Below, in pieces: positions 23,698 through 31,850 of a stretch of DNA of 32,740 nt. The notes below the pieces were generated by a model. It was given only the letters and a program-made list of their open reading frames with translations, had not been told where the DNA came from and did not search any database. How positions within the stretch are numbered: the stretch's first letter is position 1; each line of letters begins with the position of its first letter. Origin of the DNA: Gammaproteobacteria bacterium (GTDB taxonomy: Bacteria > Pseudomonadota > Gammaproteobacteria > SZUA-229); contig JAJDNP010000153.1 in assembly GCA_022340645.1 (NCBI GenBank), positions 70,422-103,161 on the forward strand, given 5' to 3'. Both the position numbers and the translations under genes were made by a program.

Positions 23698-24896
23698 GCG
23701 GACACCAGCGCATGCTTTTCTTGTTCTACAATCAGTACCGAGTTCGTTTCTCCGAACTCGTTGATGACCCTGTGCGGACTGTTCGGATCTTCCTGCCAGT
23801 TGCCATCGATGATCAAACGATACTGATAGGCGCCAGGCATGACCGAGAAAGTTTTCGATATGGTGCCGTCGCTCAGTGAAGTTGTGACGCCTCTGTCGGG
23901 ATCCCAGTCATTAAAATCACCGGCGATCTTGAGATCGGTGGTGTTCAGTCCGGTAAAAGTGAGCGTAACTGTGCGGTTGATTCCATCATCGAAGTTTTCC
24001 ATGTTGCCTGCTTCCATGGCTTCTGCTTCGACGGGCTCCGACTCGATATGCTGCTCCGCCGTAGATTCTGTGGCCGAACTTTGCCAGTCATTGTTGATGT
24101 GATCCTCCAGTGCGGCAATCACTGTTGCCTGTACGGTTTCGTTGTAACGGCTGATGATCTCGTTAGCCAGCGCTGCATAATCGGATGCAGCTGGTGATGA
24201 CGACGCGTGTTTATATATTGGCAGTCCTCGCCACGCGGCCTCCTTCAGGCGGATTGTATAGTGTATCGAGACAGGCAATATCGCTTCCTTGAAACGTTCA
24301 CGCAGTTCATCCAGGGTGGAGCGCGCCAGGCGGGTACGGTAATCCACCAGTGTGGGCAGGATGTGGAACGGGATATCCAGATCATATCTGTCCGCGACCA
24401 GGTCGACAGTCTCAACCAGACGTTCAATACCATCCAGCGAGAACAGGCTTAGTTCGACCGGGATCAATACCAGGCTGGCCGCCCGCAGTGCATTAAAAGA
24501 CAATAATCCCAGGGTGGGCGGACAATCGATGATAATAAAATCATAGGGCTGTGATAGTGTGTCCAGGTGCTCAACCAGTTGCCGTTCGCGTCTGGGCAGG
24601 TCGCCGAGCAGTAGTTCCACCGCGGCCAGTGATATCGTGGCGGGTACCAGGTCAACATTGGGAGCAATGTCCTGGATGATAACTTCTTGCAGTGACGCAT
24701 CACCTACAAACACCTCGTAGAGTCCGGTCACTTCTTCGCAGCGTCTGCCCAGACCCAGTGAAGCATGGCCCTGAGGGTCCATATCGATTAGTAGTACGCG
24801 TTGATCTTTGCTGCCCAGGCTTGCGGCAAGGTTGATTGCCGTGGTGGTTTTACCGCAGCCTCCTTTCTGATTGGCAATAGTAATTGTTGTGGCCAT
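23694..24896 (-). CDS. ParA-family ATPase fused to a C-terminal AMPK/CBM48 glycan-binding domain
   Basis: 400 residues. Residues 1-260 are a complete ParA/Soj ATPase: deviant Walker A KGGCGKTTTA (11-20), Walker A' LLIDMDPQGHASLGLG (35-50), Walker B IIIDCPPTLGLLSF (121-134). An acidic linker (about 270-306) leads to an AMPK-beta-type CBM48 domain (308-391) with AGDFNDWDPDRG, PGAYQYRLIIDGNWQEDP and GETNSVLIV. The sugar-contacting positions of AMPK beta are largely kept (Trp331, Arg360 for Lys, Trp367, Asn385). A ParA that positions or senses a glucan such as glycogen is inferred. A strong GGGAGGAGA ribosome-binding site precedes the ATG. No parB is nearby, arguing against plasmid or chromosome segregation. 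Confidence 0.92.
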   Translation of the reverse strand: MATTITIANQKGGCGKTTTAINLAASLGSKDQRVLLIDMDPQGHASLGLGRRCEEVTGLYEVFVGDASLQEVIIQDIAPNVDLVPATISLAAVELLLGDLPRRERQLVEHLDTLSQPYDFIIIDCPPTLGLLSFNALRAASLVLIPVELSLFSLDGIERLVETVDLVADRYDLDIPFHILPTLVDYRTRLARSTLDELRERFKEAILPVSIHYTIRLKEAAWRGLPIYKHASSSPAASDYAALANEIISRYNETVQATVIAALEDHINNDWQSSATESTAEQHIESEPVEAEAMEAGNMENFDDGINRTVTLTFTGLNTTDLKIAGDFNDWDPDRGVTTSLSDGTISKTFSVMPGAYQYRLIIDGNWQEDPNSPHRVINEFGETNSVLIVEQEKHALVSA

Positions 24897-25152
24897 TTAC
24901 TGTCTCCTCCCGTGTTCGTTCTAGTTATAGTTATAATACAAAACAGAGCGAGTCCGACACATCTCACCCTATCGTTTGCTGTTTGAACATTTACATTTAC
25001 GTATGGATTCTCTTGGATCCATAGCGGGAAATCGTACCGTTTGTCTCGGCATCTTTTTGTTGTGTAGTCGTTTAGGAAGAATAAATGCTATATATTGTGC
25101 ACGTCAAGCTTTTTTTGTCAAGATCTAGTGTTTTGTCATTCCTGACAGGTTA
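24897..25152. other. Intergenic region upstream of the ParA operon
   Basis: The minus strand has promoter-like TATTATAAC/TATAACT words at about 24920-24945 shortly before the parA-like start. The rest shows no gene or repeat that I can support. Confidence 0.4.
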
Positions 25153-25458
25153 AAGGATACGCAGCGAGTATATTTTGATCAACATTGCGTGAAAACCTGG
25201 CGAAGGAGCGACACCCTCTGGGAAGGCCGGCATAAATCCAGTCTTGTGCAGAGTGAGAGATACCTGCTGGCCTGCTCACGCTATATTGAAATGAATCCCG
25301 TTGTGGCAAATATGGTGTCGAAGCCAGAACAATACCGGTGGTCGAGTTATATGTGCAATGCCTGGGGCGAGAATGGTTTGCTGCAGCCGCATGAGCAGCA
25401 AAATAAAATCGCTACGTCCCCTTTTTTGTTGACTTGTACGGGTATACGTTCAAACTAG
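25153..25458 (+). pseudogene. REP-associated (IS200-like) transposase remnant
   Basis: The frame reads DTQRVYFDQHCVKTWRRSDT, LWEGRHKSSLVQSERYLLAC, RYIEMNPVVANMVSKPEQYR and WSSYMCNAWGENGLLQPH. This is the C-terminal half of Y1/REP-associated transposases (RayT: ..R.GtLWEGRyKsslV..erYLL.cyRYIElNPVrA.mV..P..Y.WSSY..N..G). The N-terminal HUH metal-binding motif is absent upstream, so it cannot be active. Confidence 0.85.
25399..25415. repeat. 17-bp word shared with the right end of the window, copy 1
   Basis: CAAAATAAAATCGCTAC followed closely by a run of C recurs exactly at 32613-32629. Here it lies at the tail of the transposase remnant, so the second copy may mark another scar of the same element type. 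Confidence 0.7.
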
Positions 25459-25489
25459 GTATTGATATGAATATCTCAGGGAACAAGGA

Positions 25490-26008
25490 TTGAAACTGGC
25501 TATTTCAAAAATGCTAAGCCTCTTTCTGCTGCTCTACCTGTTTTCACCATGGCTCGTTTACAGTGCGCAGCTGGAACCTTATACTGAAGCGATCAATACG
25601 AATTTTTCCTTGCCTGATCTACATGGAAAGACGCAAGAATTGCATGATTACCGCGGCAAGGTAGTGCTGGTTAACTTTTGGGCCAGCTGGTGCCTGCCCT
25701 GTATTCAGGAAATGCCAGGCATGAAGCGTCTGGCAGATTCGTTACGCGATCAGGATTTTGTATTGCTGACATTGAATACCTCTGACTCACCTAAACGCAT
25801 AGCGGAAGTTCTAAGGCGATTGCAGCTGGACGTGCTGGTATTGCTCGATCACGATGGCAAGATATTCAAAGACTGGCAGGGACAGGTATTACCGACGAGC
25901 TACTTGCTTGATCACCTTGGTCGGGTGTCTTACCGAGTCGATGGCCCGGCGGATTGGGATGATGCAGACACAGTTTCAAAGATTAAACGATTAATTCAAT
26001 CTCGCTGA
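25490..26008 (+). CDS. Periplasmic TlpA/ResA-like thiol-disulfide oxidoreductase
   Basis: 172 residues. An N-terminal signal/anchor (LFLLLYLFSPWLVYSAQ) precedes a thioredoxin fold of the AhpC/TSA-Redoxin type. FSLPDLHGKTQELHDYRGKV leads to VLVNFWASWCLPCIQEMPGM with the active-site pair Cys68/Cys71 (WCLPC), and QVLPTSYLLDHLG contains the cis-proline. Such proteins reduce apocytochrome cysteines or other envelope disulfides. The multiheme cytochrome gene next door is a plausible client, but the two are convergent. The start is a TTG with CAGGGA upstream; ATG at 25511 is an alternative. Confidence 0.88.
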   Translation: MKLAISKMLSLFLLLYLFSPWLVYSAQLEPYTEAINTNFSLPDLHGKTQELHDYRGKVVLVNFWASWCLPCIQEMPGMKRLADSLRDQDFVLLTLNTSDSPKRIAEVLRRLQLDVLVLLDHDGKIFKDWQGQVLPTSYLLDHLGRVSYRVDGPADWDDADTVSKIKRLIQSR

Positions 26009-26142
26009 TTATTTCATCCATAGCCAGGCAATTCCTCAGTGCGAATGAGTTCTCGCCCTGTCCCCGATTTGTTTAACACCCTTCACTATACGCTGTCAGA
26101 AATAAAACAACCGGCTTATCTACTGCTGGAAGAAAAAAGAGA

Positions 26143-26158
26143 GGTGGCAAAAGCCACC
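26143..26158 (-). terminator. Terminator of the multiheme cytochrome gene
   Basis: On the minus strand GGTGGC-TTTT-GCCACC forms a perfect 6-bp stem, followed by TCTCTTTTTTC. It lies about 40 bp after the cytochrome stop codon. Confidence 0.85.
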
Positions 26159-26195
26159 CCCCTTCTCACTTGCAATATTAAGGAAACTTAATATT

Positions 26196-29069
26196 TTATC
26201 GCTTCTGCCTGTGACACATGCCGCAACCAACAGGCGTACCTTTCGGAATAACAGCCGTTTGCTGGCCGGCAGCACATCCTGGCAGGCTACCTCTAGTGTC
26301 TTTACACCAGACCGTACGATCATCGGCGGTACGTGATAACACCGTGCCTTTCAGATCCGCACCGTGGCAGGCATCACAACCCGGTCCCTGGCTGCGGTAG
26401 TTACGATGCTGGAAGTTCCAGCGATCATCCGCTTTCGCCGGACCAACCGGATCCAGGTCGACCACTGCATGCATGCCATGCGGACCATTGTTACCCAGTG
26501 GCAGCGATTCATCGTTAGGCTCGTGACAGACGGTACACTCGGCAATATAACCGCTATGTCCCTGTAGCTGTGAAGCCGGGATGTTATCGTTAGCATTTGG
26601 ATTAGCTGTAGGCCACTCCGCATGTGTACTTCCATGGCAGGATTCACAGAACAGACCACCATGACCGGTACTGACCCGGTACAGTTTTGGATTGCCGATG
26701 GCGCCTGGGTCACCAGGCATATCATCTGCTGTTACCACGTTCTCAGCAAAAGCCTTGTTTGTTGGTACGATCGGAGTCGCTTTGCTATCACCAGAGCGAT
26801 AAGCAGCAAGCAGACGGATACCATCGCTGTTACCCAGTGTATCTGTTGGGCTTACCAGTACACCTGAACTACCAGCAAGGTTGTCGGTAGCATAACCTGT
26901 GTGGCATGAACCACAGCCAGGCTCATTCGCCCATGGTACACGAGGTGTGTTGGCATTCGTATAGAAATCAGGGCCTAGATCAAAAGCACCCGGGGTTGCC
27001 AGTGATACATTATGTGTGAAGTCATTACCAACCTGTGCCATCTGTCCGTGACAGTCCTGACAGACAAGGCCACCATTAGCCATGGCGCCACGCATACACT
27101 GTGTGCGTTTGCCAGGGTGACACTTGTAGCATGTATCTTCCAGTATCGTTTGAGTAAGAACCGGATCACGTCTGTTACCCTGTGCATCAATTGCTGGCGG
27201 CATGTCTGGGAACAGACCAGTGCTTGAATGGTGACTATGCATTACATTGGACATAGACTTGTGCTTAACCTGATCGCGACCGTTAGCCAGTGAAGCGATT
27301 GGCAGCGTGCCGCCATTAAGAGTAAGACTTGTATCATTTTCTGGTCCCAGTGGGCCTAACTGTGCCAGGTCAAGCGCTGGTGTATAGTGACATTTCTGAC
27401 AGACAACAGGACTGTTTGACTTACCATTTGCATCATAGCCCTGCTCCAGATTTGTATTATGCTTCTGGTCATGCAGGCGAAGCAGGTTGATATCACTGGC
27501 CCATTCAACACTAACTTCAAAAGGCACAGTATTGTTGTACAGTGGGTCATCCATCGCGGATGCAGTATTGTTCAGATTTTCAATCGCAACACCTGTACCA
27601 ACATCATCAGAGTGACAACTCTGACATTCAGCCTCACCGGAGATAGGCATAACAATATCAACAGAAGCAACGGTGCTGCTGTTCACATCAGCCTGCACCC
27701 TGACCAGTGGGTACGGGTTTTCCTGACCGAAATCATCAAAAGCAGCAATCGGAACACCGGCGGCTTCAAACAGGTTCACGTCTGCAGTATAACCAAACGG
27801 GAAGTTGATGAAGAATGGCAGCGTGCCGATATGTTCATGGAATGCCTGAGGGTCGTTAGCAAGGTACGGATCGGCGATCCCTGCCATATTCTGCTGTGAG
27901 GCACTCAAATAACCATCTTCCAGGTAGAAGCGCTCCACGTCAGGCATCGGCAGGCCGACATCTTCGTGGCTAGAGAATAACGCCAGGATACCCGAGGGAT
28001 AGAAAGCATCGTAAGCATCTGCTGAAATATCCCAGAAATTAGTTTTGTAAACCGTGCCATTATTTGCAACCGAAGATAAAGCCTGTCCGCTTGCAACCTT
28101 CGCAGGTGCTGGATCATCAGGATTAGATGCAGCAGAGTAGACAATGTCTACCTCACCTTCACCCAATATTCTTGGCAGACTACCGTTACCACGCTGAATG
28201 ACTTGCGAATGCAAAACATTAAACGGTGGCAGGATACTGGAAATACGTGTGTCGAGATCACCACAGTGCATACCCAGATCATTGATTGCAACAATTGCAA
28301 AATCGGTGTTTGGTACAATTGGCTGTTCAGCAACCGGACCGGCAGGCACAGAGGTACCATTAACACTGGTAGAGTTTATAGAAACTGCATTATTAGCCGT
28401 TACACCGATGGTAACCACGGCAGTATTAGACGATAAATCACCATCAAATGCATGGTATGTGAAGCTGTACGAACCCGAAGCACCCGCTGGTGGGTCAAAG
28501 GTAAAAGAACCGTTTGCTGACAGATTAAGGGTTCCGGCGCTAACATCGACATCCAGCACGGCTGTCATAGGATCACCGTCAGGATCATTATCATTCACCA
28601 GTACGCCGGGAGCAAGAACACTTAATAAGGCATCCTGTTGTGTATTGTACTCATCATTCTGTGCCACGGGTGCGCGATTAGCACCGACAGTATTTACAGT
28701 AACAGTCGTACTACAGTTTGCAGTTGCACCATCTTTGTCAGTAGCCTCAAGTAGAACATTATAAGTACCCGCAGTACCATATGTCACATCAACAGGGTTA
28801 GAGGAAGAAGCTACCGGATCACCGGGCCCATCAGAGAAATTCCAGACATATGTCTTGGACCCCTTGGCACCGCCATTTGCAGAGCCGGTAAAGGTTATTG
28901 CAACACCTTCATCTGTTGTACCAGGATCAGGTGAAATATCGCACGATAGTGGCTGCGGTGGTGGTTTGCCAGCATAAACGCTGCCAATTGTCATTACCAG
29001 CAGAAAGCTGGTACACACAGCCATAACGGCTGTTTTTTTCAAGAACTGTTTTAGAAGACCGGTAATCAT
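26196..29069 (-). CDS. Nine-heme cytochrome c with PKD and cadherin-like domains
   Basis: 957 residues from the ATG at 29067-29069, which has GGGAGG at 9-bp spacing; upstream in-frame codons to 29222 look non-coding. A signal peptide (to about residue 33, SVYAG) is followed by a PKD-like domain (45-128, YVWNFSDG, TYNVLLEATDKDGATA) and a cadherin-like repeat (131-225, NDNDPDGDPMTAVL, GSFTFDPPAG). An unassigned region with FAIVAINDLGMHCGDLDTR comes next. Nine CxxCH heme motifs occupy 482-953 (CQSCH, CQKCH, CYKCH, CQDCH, CGSCH, CESCH, CTVCH, CDACH, CGMCH). It is likely a periplasmic or surface electron-transfer protein. Partners are not encoded in view. Confidence 0.9.
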   Translation of the reverse strand: MITGLLKQFLKKTAVMAVCTSFLLVMTIGSVYAGKPPPQPLSCDISPDPGTTDEGVAITFTGSANGGAKGSKTYVWNFSDGPGDPVASSSNPVDVTYGTAGTYNVLLEATDKDGATANCSTTVTVNTVGANRAPVAQNDEYNTQQDALLSVLAPGVLVNDNDPDGDPMTAVLDVDVSAGTLNLSANGSFTFDPPAGASGSYSFTYHAFDGDLSSNTAVVTIGVTANNAVSINSTSVNGTSVPAGPVAEQPIVPNTDFAIVAINDLGMHCGDLDTRISSILPPFNVLHSQVIQRGNGSLPRILGEGEVDIVYSAASNPDDPAPAKVASGQALSSVANNGTVYKTNFWDISADAYDAFYPSGILALFSSHEDVGLPMPDVERFYLEDGYLSASQQNMAGIADPYLANDPQAFHEHIGTLPFFINFPFGYTADVNLFEAAGVPIAAFDDFGQENPYPLVRVQADVNSSTVASVDIVMPISGEAECQSCHSDDVGTGVAIENLNNTASAMDDPLYNNTVPFEVSVEWASDINLLRLHDQKHNTNLEQGYDANGKSNSPVVCQKCHYTPALDLAQLGPLGPENDTSLTLNGGTLPIASLANGRDQVKHKSMSNVMHSHHSSTGLFPDMPPAIDAQGNRRDPVLTQTILEDTCYKCHPGKRTQCMRGAMANGGLVCQDCHGQMAQVGNDFTHNVSLATPGAFDLGPDFYTNANTPRVPWANEPGCGSCHTGYATDNLAGSSGVLVSPTDTLGNSDGIRLLAAYRSGDSKATPIVPTNKAFAENVVTADDMPGDPGAIGNPKLYRVSTGHGGLFCESCHGSTHAEWPTANPNANDNIPASQLQGHSGYIAECTVCHEPNDESLPLGNNGPHGMHAVVDLDPVGPAKADDRWNFQHRNYRSQGPGCDACHGADLKGTVLSRTADDRTVWCKDTRGSLPGCAAGQQTAVIPKGTPVGCGMCHRQKR

Positions 29070-29546
29070 AGTCCTCATCCTCCCAAGGTTATAAGTTTGT
29101 TTAAATTTATTATTGTGTTGAAAACAGTCCTTGAGTCCCTCATCACTCTTTAATATGAATTTCATTGAGTTCAACAGCAAACGTTTTAGCCAATGCACAC
29201 AGCAACGTGATATACCTGGCATTAAGCACTATTTAAGCAAATGTCATGCCATATTAAATGATGACCTAATCAACTGATTGCAGTAATATTAAGAATATCA
29301 GTATATTATGATTAAGGAATATATATGTCAGTTTGACATTTTTTCATGCCATGCCGTCATTTGGTTAATGCCAATTTGCCGCTTATCAAGCGAACAAGGA
29401 CTCTGACATATACTGGCCTGATCGTATGATTTGACTTTATCGAGGCGCGAGTATCGCTTGTCGAAATATTTAACTAATGGAAAACTATTGCAAGTGCTTA
29501 TATACAAGTATGAGCCGTACCTTCCCTTTTATTCTTTTATTATCCA
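29070..29546. other. Intergenic region upstream of the cytochrome gene
   Basis: About 480 bp, AT-rich, with no supported gene. I looked for a cyclic-di-GMP riboswitch on the minus strand before the cytochrome and did not find its conserved core. Confidence 0.4.
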
Positions 29547-29730
29547 GGGCAACTCTGATTAATTATCATAAAGTACTGCGGGCATTCAAGCGTGCAGATT
29601 CAAGGCATGGTTTGCAATGAATGGTTATTCCATTCATAAGAGCCATAACGCAGAAGATATGCACTTGAAAGCCCGCCCTGTGGGGCGATACCCAAAAGCC
29701 AGAATTTATGATAATTAATCAGAGTTGCCC
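29547..29730. mobile_element. MITE-like element with perfect 26-bp terminal inverted repeats
   Basis: Bases 29547-29572 (starting GGGCAACTCTGATTAATTAT) are the exact reverse complement of 29705-29730. Inside, GCGGGCATTCAAG.GTGCA on the left and TGCACTTGAAAGCCCGC on the right extend the symmetry imperfectly. The 184-bp unit has no coding capacity, as expected of a miniature inverted-repeat element moved by a transposase encoded elsewhere. No clear target duplication is visible. Confidence 0.8.
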
Positions 29731-29990
29731 TAGTATTTATCAGCGGCTGATGCACTGTGTATTACAAAGTCAGGCAGTTTTTGTGGGACGGGGTGTAGCT
29801 GTATGGATTTTATGTTGTTCACCGGATAAAAGTGTATGGCGCCATCACCTTCAATAACAATGTACTGCTTATCCAGCAGGGATGCTATTTTAGAGGATAT
29901 TGTCGAATCATTTTCGACTTGCCTGGGAAAATCGTAAGCGACTATAGTGCCGTCCATAAAATGGATGGTCAGGTTGCGTTTTTGAGCCAT
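29730..29990 (-). CDS. Small conserved hypothetical protein, 3' end at a MITE boundary
   Basis: 86 residues, ATG preceded by CAGGAGA. Mostly beta-strand: LTIHFMDGTIVAYDFPRQVE, KIASLLDKQYIVIEGDGAIH, FYPVNNIKSIQLHPVPQKLP. It has no signal or membrane segment; it resembles small uncharacterised proteins with a DGT..yDFP..v..e.dG motif but I cannot name a family. The last base of the TAG stop (29730 on the plus strand) is the outermost base of the MITE, so the C-terminus SASADKY may have been shaped by the insertion. Confidence 0.7.
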   Translation of the reverse strand: MAQKRNLTIHFMDGTIVAYDFPRQVENDSTISSKIASLLDKQYIVIEGDGAIHFYPVNNIKSIQLHPVPQKLPDFVIHSASAADKY

Positions 29991-30096
29991 TGGGGTCTCC
30001 TGTTTTCTGCCGTTATCATTTGTTTAAAGCATAGACCTTCTGGTGATAATTGTTATGATTTAATTTTTAGTTTCTGTGGAATATTATTATGCTGGC

Positions 30097-30358
30097 TTAT
30101 GGGCGCGCATTGTATTCGCTGTGGAAGTTTATAAAGTCAGGGGCGTTTAATGGCTTCGAGTAGAGCCAGCCCTGTGCCATATGTGTGCCGAGAGATTTGA
30201 GTGTTTTGGCCTGAATGTCGGTTTCGATACCTTCGGCAATGATTTCGAAATCCATAGCGTGTGCAAAGGCGATCAGTCCTTTTACAATTTTAGGGACATT
30301 ATCTTCATTTGTGATCTGAATGTATGGTAGATGTGTAAGGGACTGAACCTTTGATCAT
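30097..30358 (-). pseudogene. EAL-domain (c-di-GMP phosphodiesterase) C-terminal remnant
   Basis: The minus strand reads ITNEDNVPKIVKGLIAFAHA, MDFEIIAEGIETDIQAKTLK, SLGTHMAQGWLYSKPLNAP, then runs to TAA at 30097-30099. This is the C-terminal part of an EAL domain (..iv..ii.lAh.lg..viAEGvEt..q...L..lGc...QGylfs.Pl). The catalytic EAL motif and other metal-binding residues upstream are gone, and a TGA blocks the frame at about 30360. The stretch 30360-30465 shows nothing recognisable. Confidence 0.85.
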
Positions 30359-30465
30359 CCGAATAATAGTTTGTCGATCCAGGATGAGAATTTCCGTATC
30401 TGATCCTTTCGCTCCTGGCTTGTCTTACAAACTCTTATTGATCAATGATTATGGGAAGCCTGATG

Positions 30466-31203
30466 CTAGTTGACCCAGTCTTTTAAGCGATACTCCAGCA
30501 AGGTATCGCCGGCTTTCAGTAACAGGCGTTTTTTATAATCAATCGTTATTTTCGAGTCACTGTCAAGCACCTGTTTAAGCAGCGATTCCAGCACATTTTG
30601 CTGGGGAGAGCAGCGCATCATGGTGAACTGCATGGGATCAATGGCAAAGTTCTCGTCCTGTAAACCGGCCTGTCCACGAAATTTGTTACAGCCGGTATTG
30701 CCAGACACCGTCATTTGTTCGCCAAAATCCAGTTCGGGAATTTTATAGTCGAGTTCCTCAGCGTCAATTTTGCTGCCATTGATACTTTCAAGCAGCCAGC
30801 GGTGATGCTGCAAATCGCCCTGTGTGACGATGCTGGTTTTGTTGCATAAATTAAAGACCCTGAATACGGTGAACAGGCCATCGTAGCGGGTTGCAAAACC
30901 AATATTGTTTCTGGCGGCGGGGTCACGGTTGATTCTTCCTTCCACTACAACACAAATAGCCTGGTAAGGTTTACTGGTGTTGTCCTGTGATAACTGCCTG
31001 AGTTGCTCGCGCTGTGACGGGGCAGTGTCCGGGCTTAGCCAGTAACATTGAGAGTTAATCGAAGGGCAAAAGGTATTGACCTCGTGGCCATAGGTGTACT
31101 GGCCGCGATAGCGAATACTATTATCTTCAGCGAAAGCAGGCAGTGACAATGCCAGTAAGATTATTGATGTAATCAGCTGTGTCAATGTAGTGCCCTGCCG
31201 CAA
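30466..31203 (-). CDS. Periplasmic META-domain (HslJ-like) protein
   Basis: 245 residues. The signal peptide ends LSLPAFA-EDN. Residues about 130-245 are a META/HslJ domain: HHRWLLESINGSKIDA, MTVSGNTGCNKFRGQAGLQD, FAIDPMQFTMMRCSPQQNVL and a final VLDSDSKITIDYKKRLLLKA strand, with the GC.NkF.G and TmmaC-type motifs intact. The N-terminal half (VNTFCPSINSQCYWLS) is a Cys-containing module seen with META domains in COG3187/COG3650-type proteins. It overlaps the upstream gene by 22 bp, so the two are co-translated. The role is probably envelope stress or surface-related; not established. Confidence 0.85.
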   Translation of the reverse strand: MRQGTTLTQLITSIILLALSLPAFAEDNSIRYRGQYTYGHEVNTFCPSINSQCYWLSPDTAPSQREQLRQLSQDNTSKPYQAICVVVEGRINRDPAARNNIGFATRYDGLFTVFRVFNLCNKTSIVTQGDLQHHRWLLESINGSKIDAEELDYKIPELDFGEQMTVSGNTGCNKFRGQAGLQDENFAIDPMQFTMMRCSPQQNVLESLLKQVLDSDSKITIDYKKRLLLKAGDTLLEYRLKDWVN

Positions 31204-31652
31204 CCGACCAGTTGTCTTCCATTCGCTATAACGAAAACACTGACGTCAAACATCTCGCCGGACATGCTGTCTGCGCAAGCCTTGCCTTTAATCACAACTT
31301 CCAGGTTCCGTTCCTTAATAGTAAAAACGGTCTTGCGCTTTTCCTGGTTAACAGCAGGTTCAACATAGGGATAGGTTGTTTTCTTCTGGCCATAATCGGT
31401 AACCAGTAAAATTCTCTCACCATTGGTTATTTCCAGTAACCAGCCCGGTTCCTGTCCGACGGCACGAAAGGAGACGCCTCTTAACTTTGCGGCATGCCAC
31501 ACATCTTGGCTCGCGATTTCTTCTTCTGTTTCTGTTGCGCCCGGGCTGTTTTCAGGAAGAGCTGCAATCTGAACAAGTAAACAAAAGGAAGCAATAAAAG
31601 CACTCTTTAAGACAAGGTGCCTACGGGGTTTTTGGGTTCGGATATATTCCAT
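31182..31652 (-). CDS. COG3650-like exported protein
   Basis: 156 residues with an N-terminal hydrophobic segment (LKSAFIASFCLLVQIAALPE) after a basic start, so exported or anchored. The domain has RGVSFRAVGQEPGWLLEITN, then YPYVEPAVNQ and LEVVIKGKACADSMSGEMFD, with the C-terminal VFVIANGRQLVGCGRALH. This is the layout of COG3650 proteins (FrA.G.EPgW.lei.., C.D.MSg..f...v.v...g....GCGral). In many bacteria the same module is fused to or next to META domains, as here. Two cysteines (in KACAD and GCGR) may form a disulfide. Confidence 0.82.
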   Translation of the reverse strand: MEYIRTQKPRRHLVLKSAFIASFCLLVQIAALPENSPGATETEEEIASQDVWHAAKLRGVSFRAVGQEPGWLLEITNGERILLVTDYGQKKTTYPYVEPAVNQEKRKTVFTIKERNLEVVIKGKACADSMSGEMFDVSVFVIANGRQLVGCGRALH

Positions 31653-31657
31653 GGTTT

Positions 31658-31820
31658 GTTAAATTGCATTCAAATTAGGCCCGGTATTTGCACTGTTCAT
31701 AGATCTTTGCTGAGAAGGCTATGATAAATATGATCAGGCCATTAGGCACCTGTTCATGGGTCAATGGCATCTGCAAATACTGGCTGTTTTTAGCTCATTA
31801 TCTGGTGCAATTTCACAAAA
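31658..31820. repeat. Dispersed repeat family, copy R2
   Basis: Begins just upstream of the COG3650-like gene. It aligns with R1 (19089-19225) from CACTG..CAT through TGCAATTT, and with R3 (32466-32578) from AAATTGCATT onward. Non-coding. Confidence 0.75.
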
Positions 31821-31850
31821 GGCCTGTGCTGCGCTCTACTGGAAGTGAAT

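Noticed and set aside
29070-29222. Longer N-terminus of the multiheme cytochrome
   Set aside because: The signal peptide begins at 29069 with a good GGGAGG site; upstream codons have no protein-like pattern.
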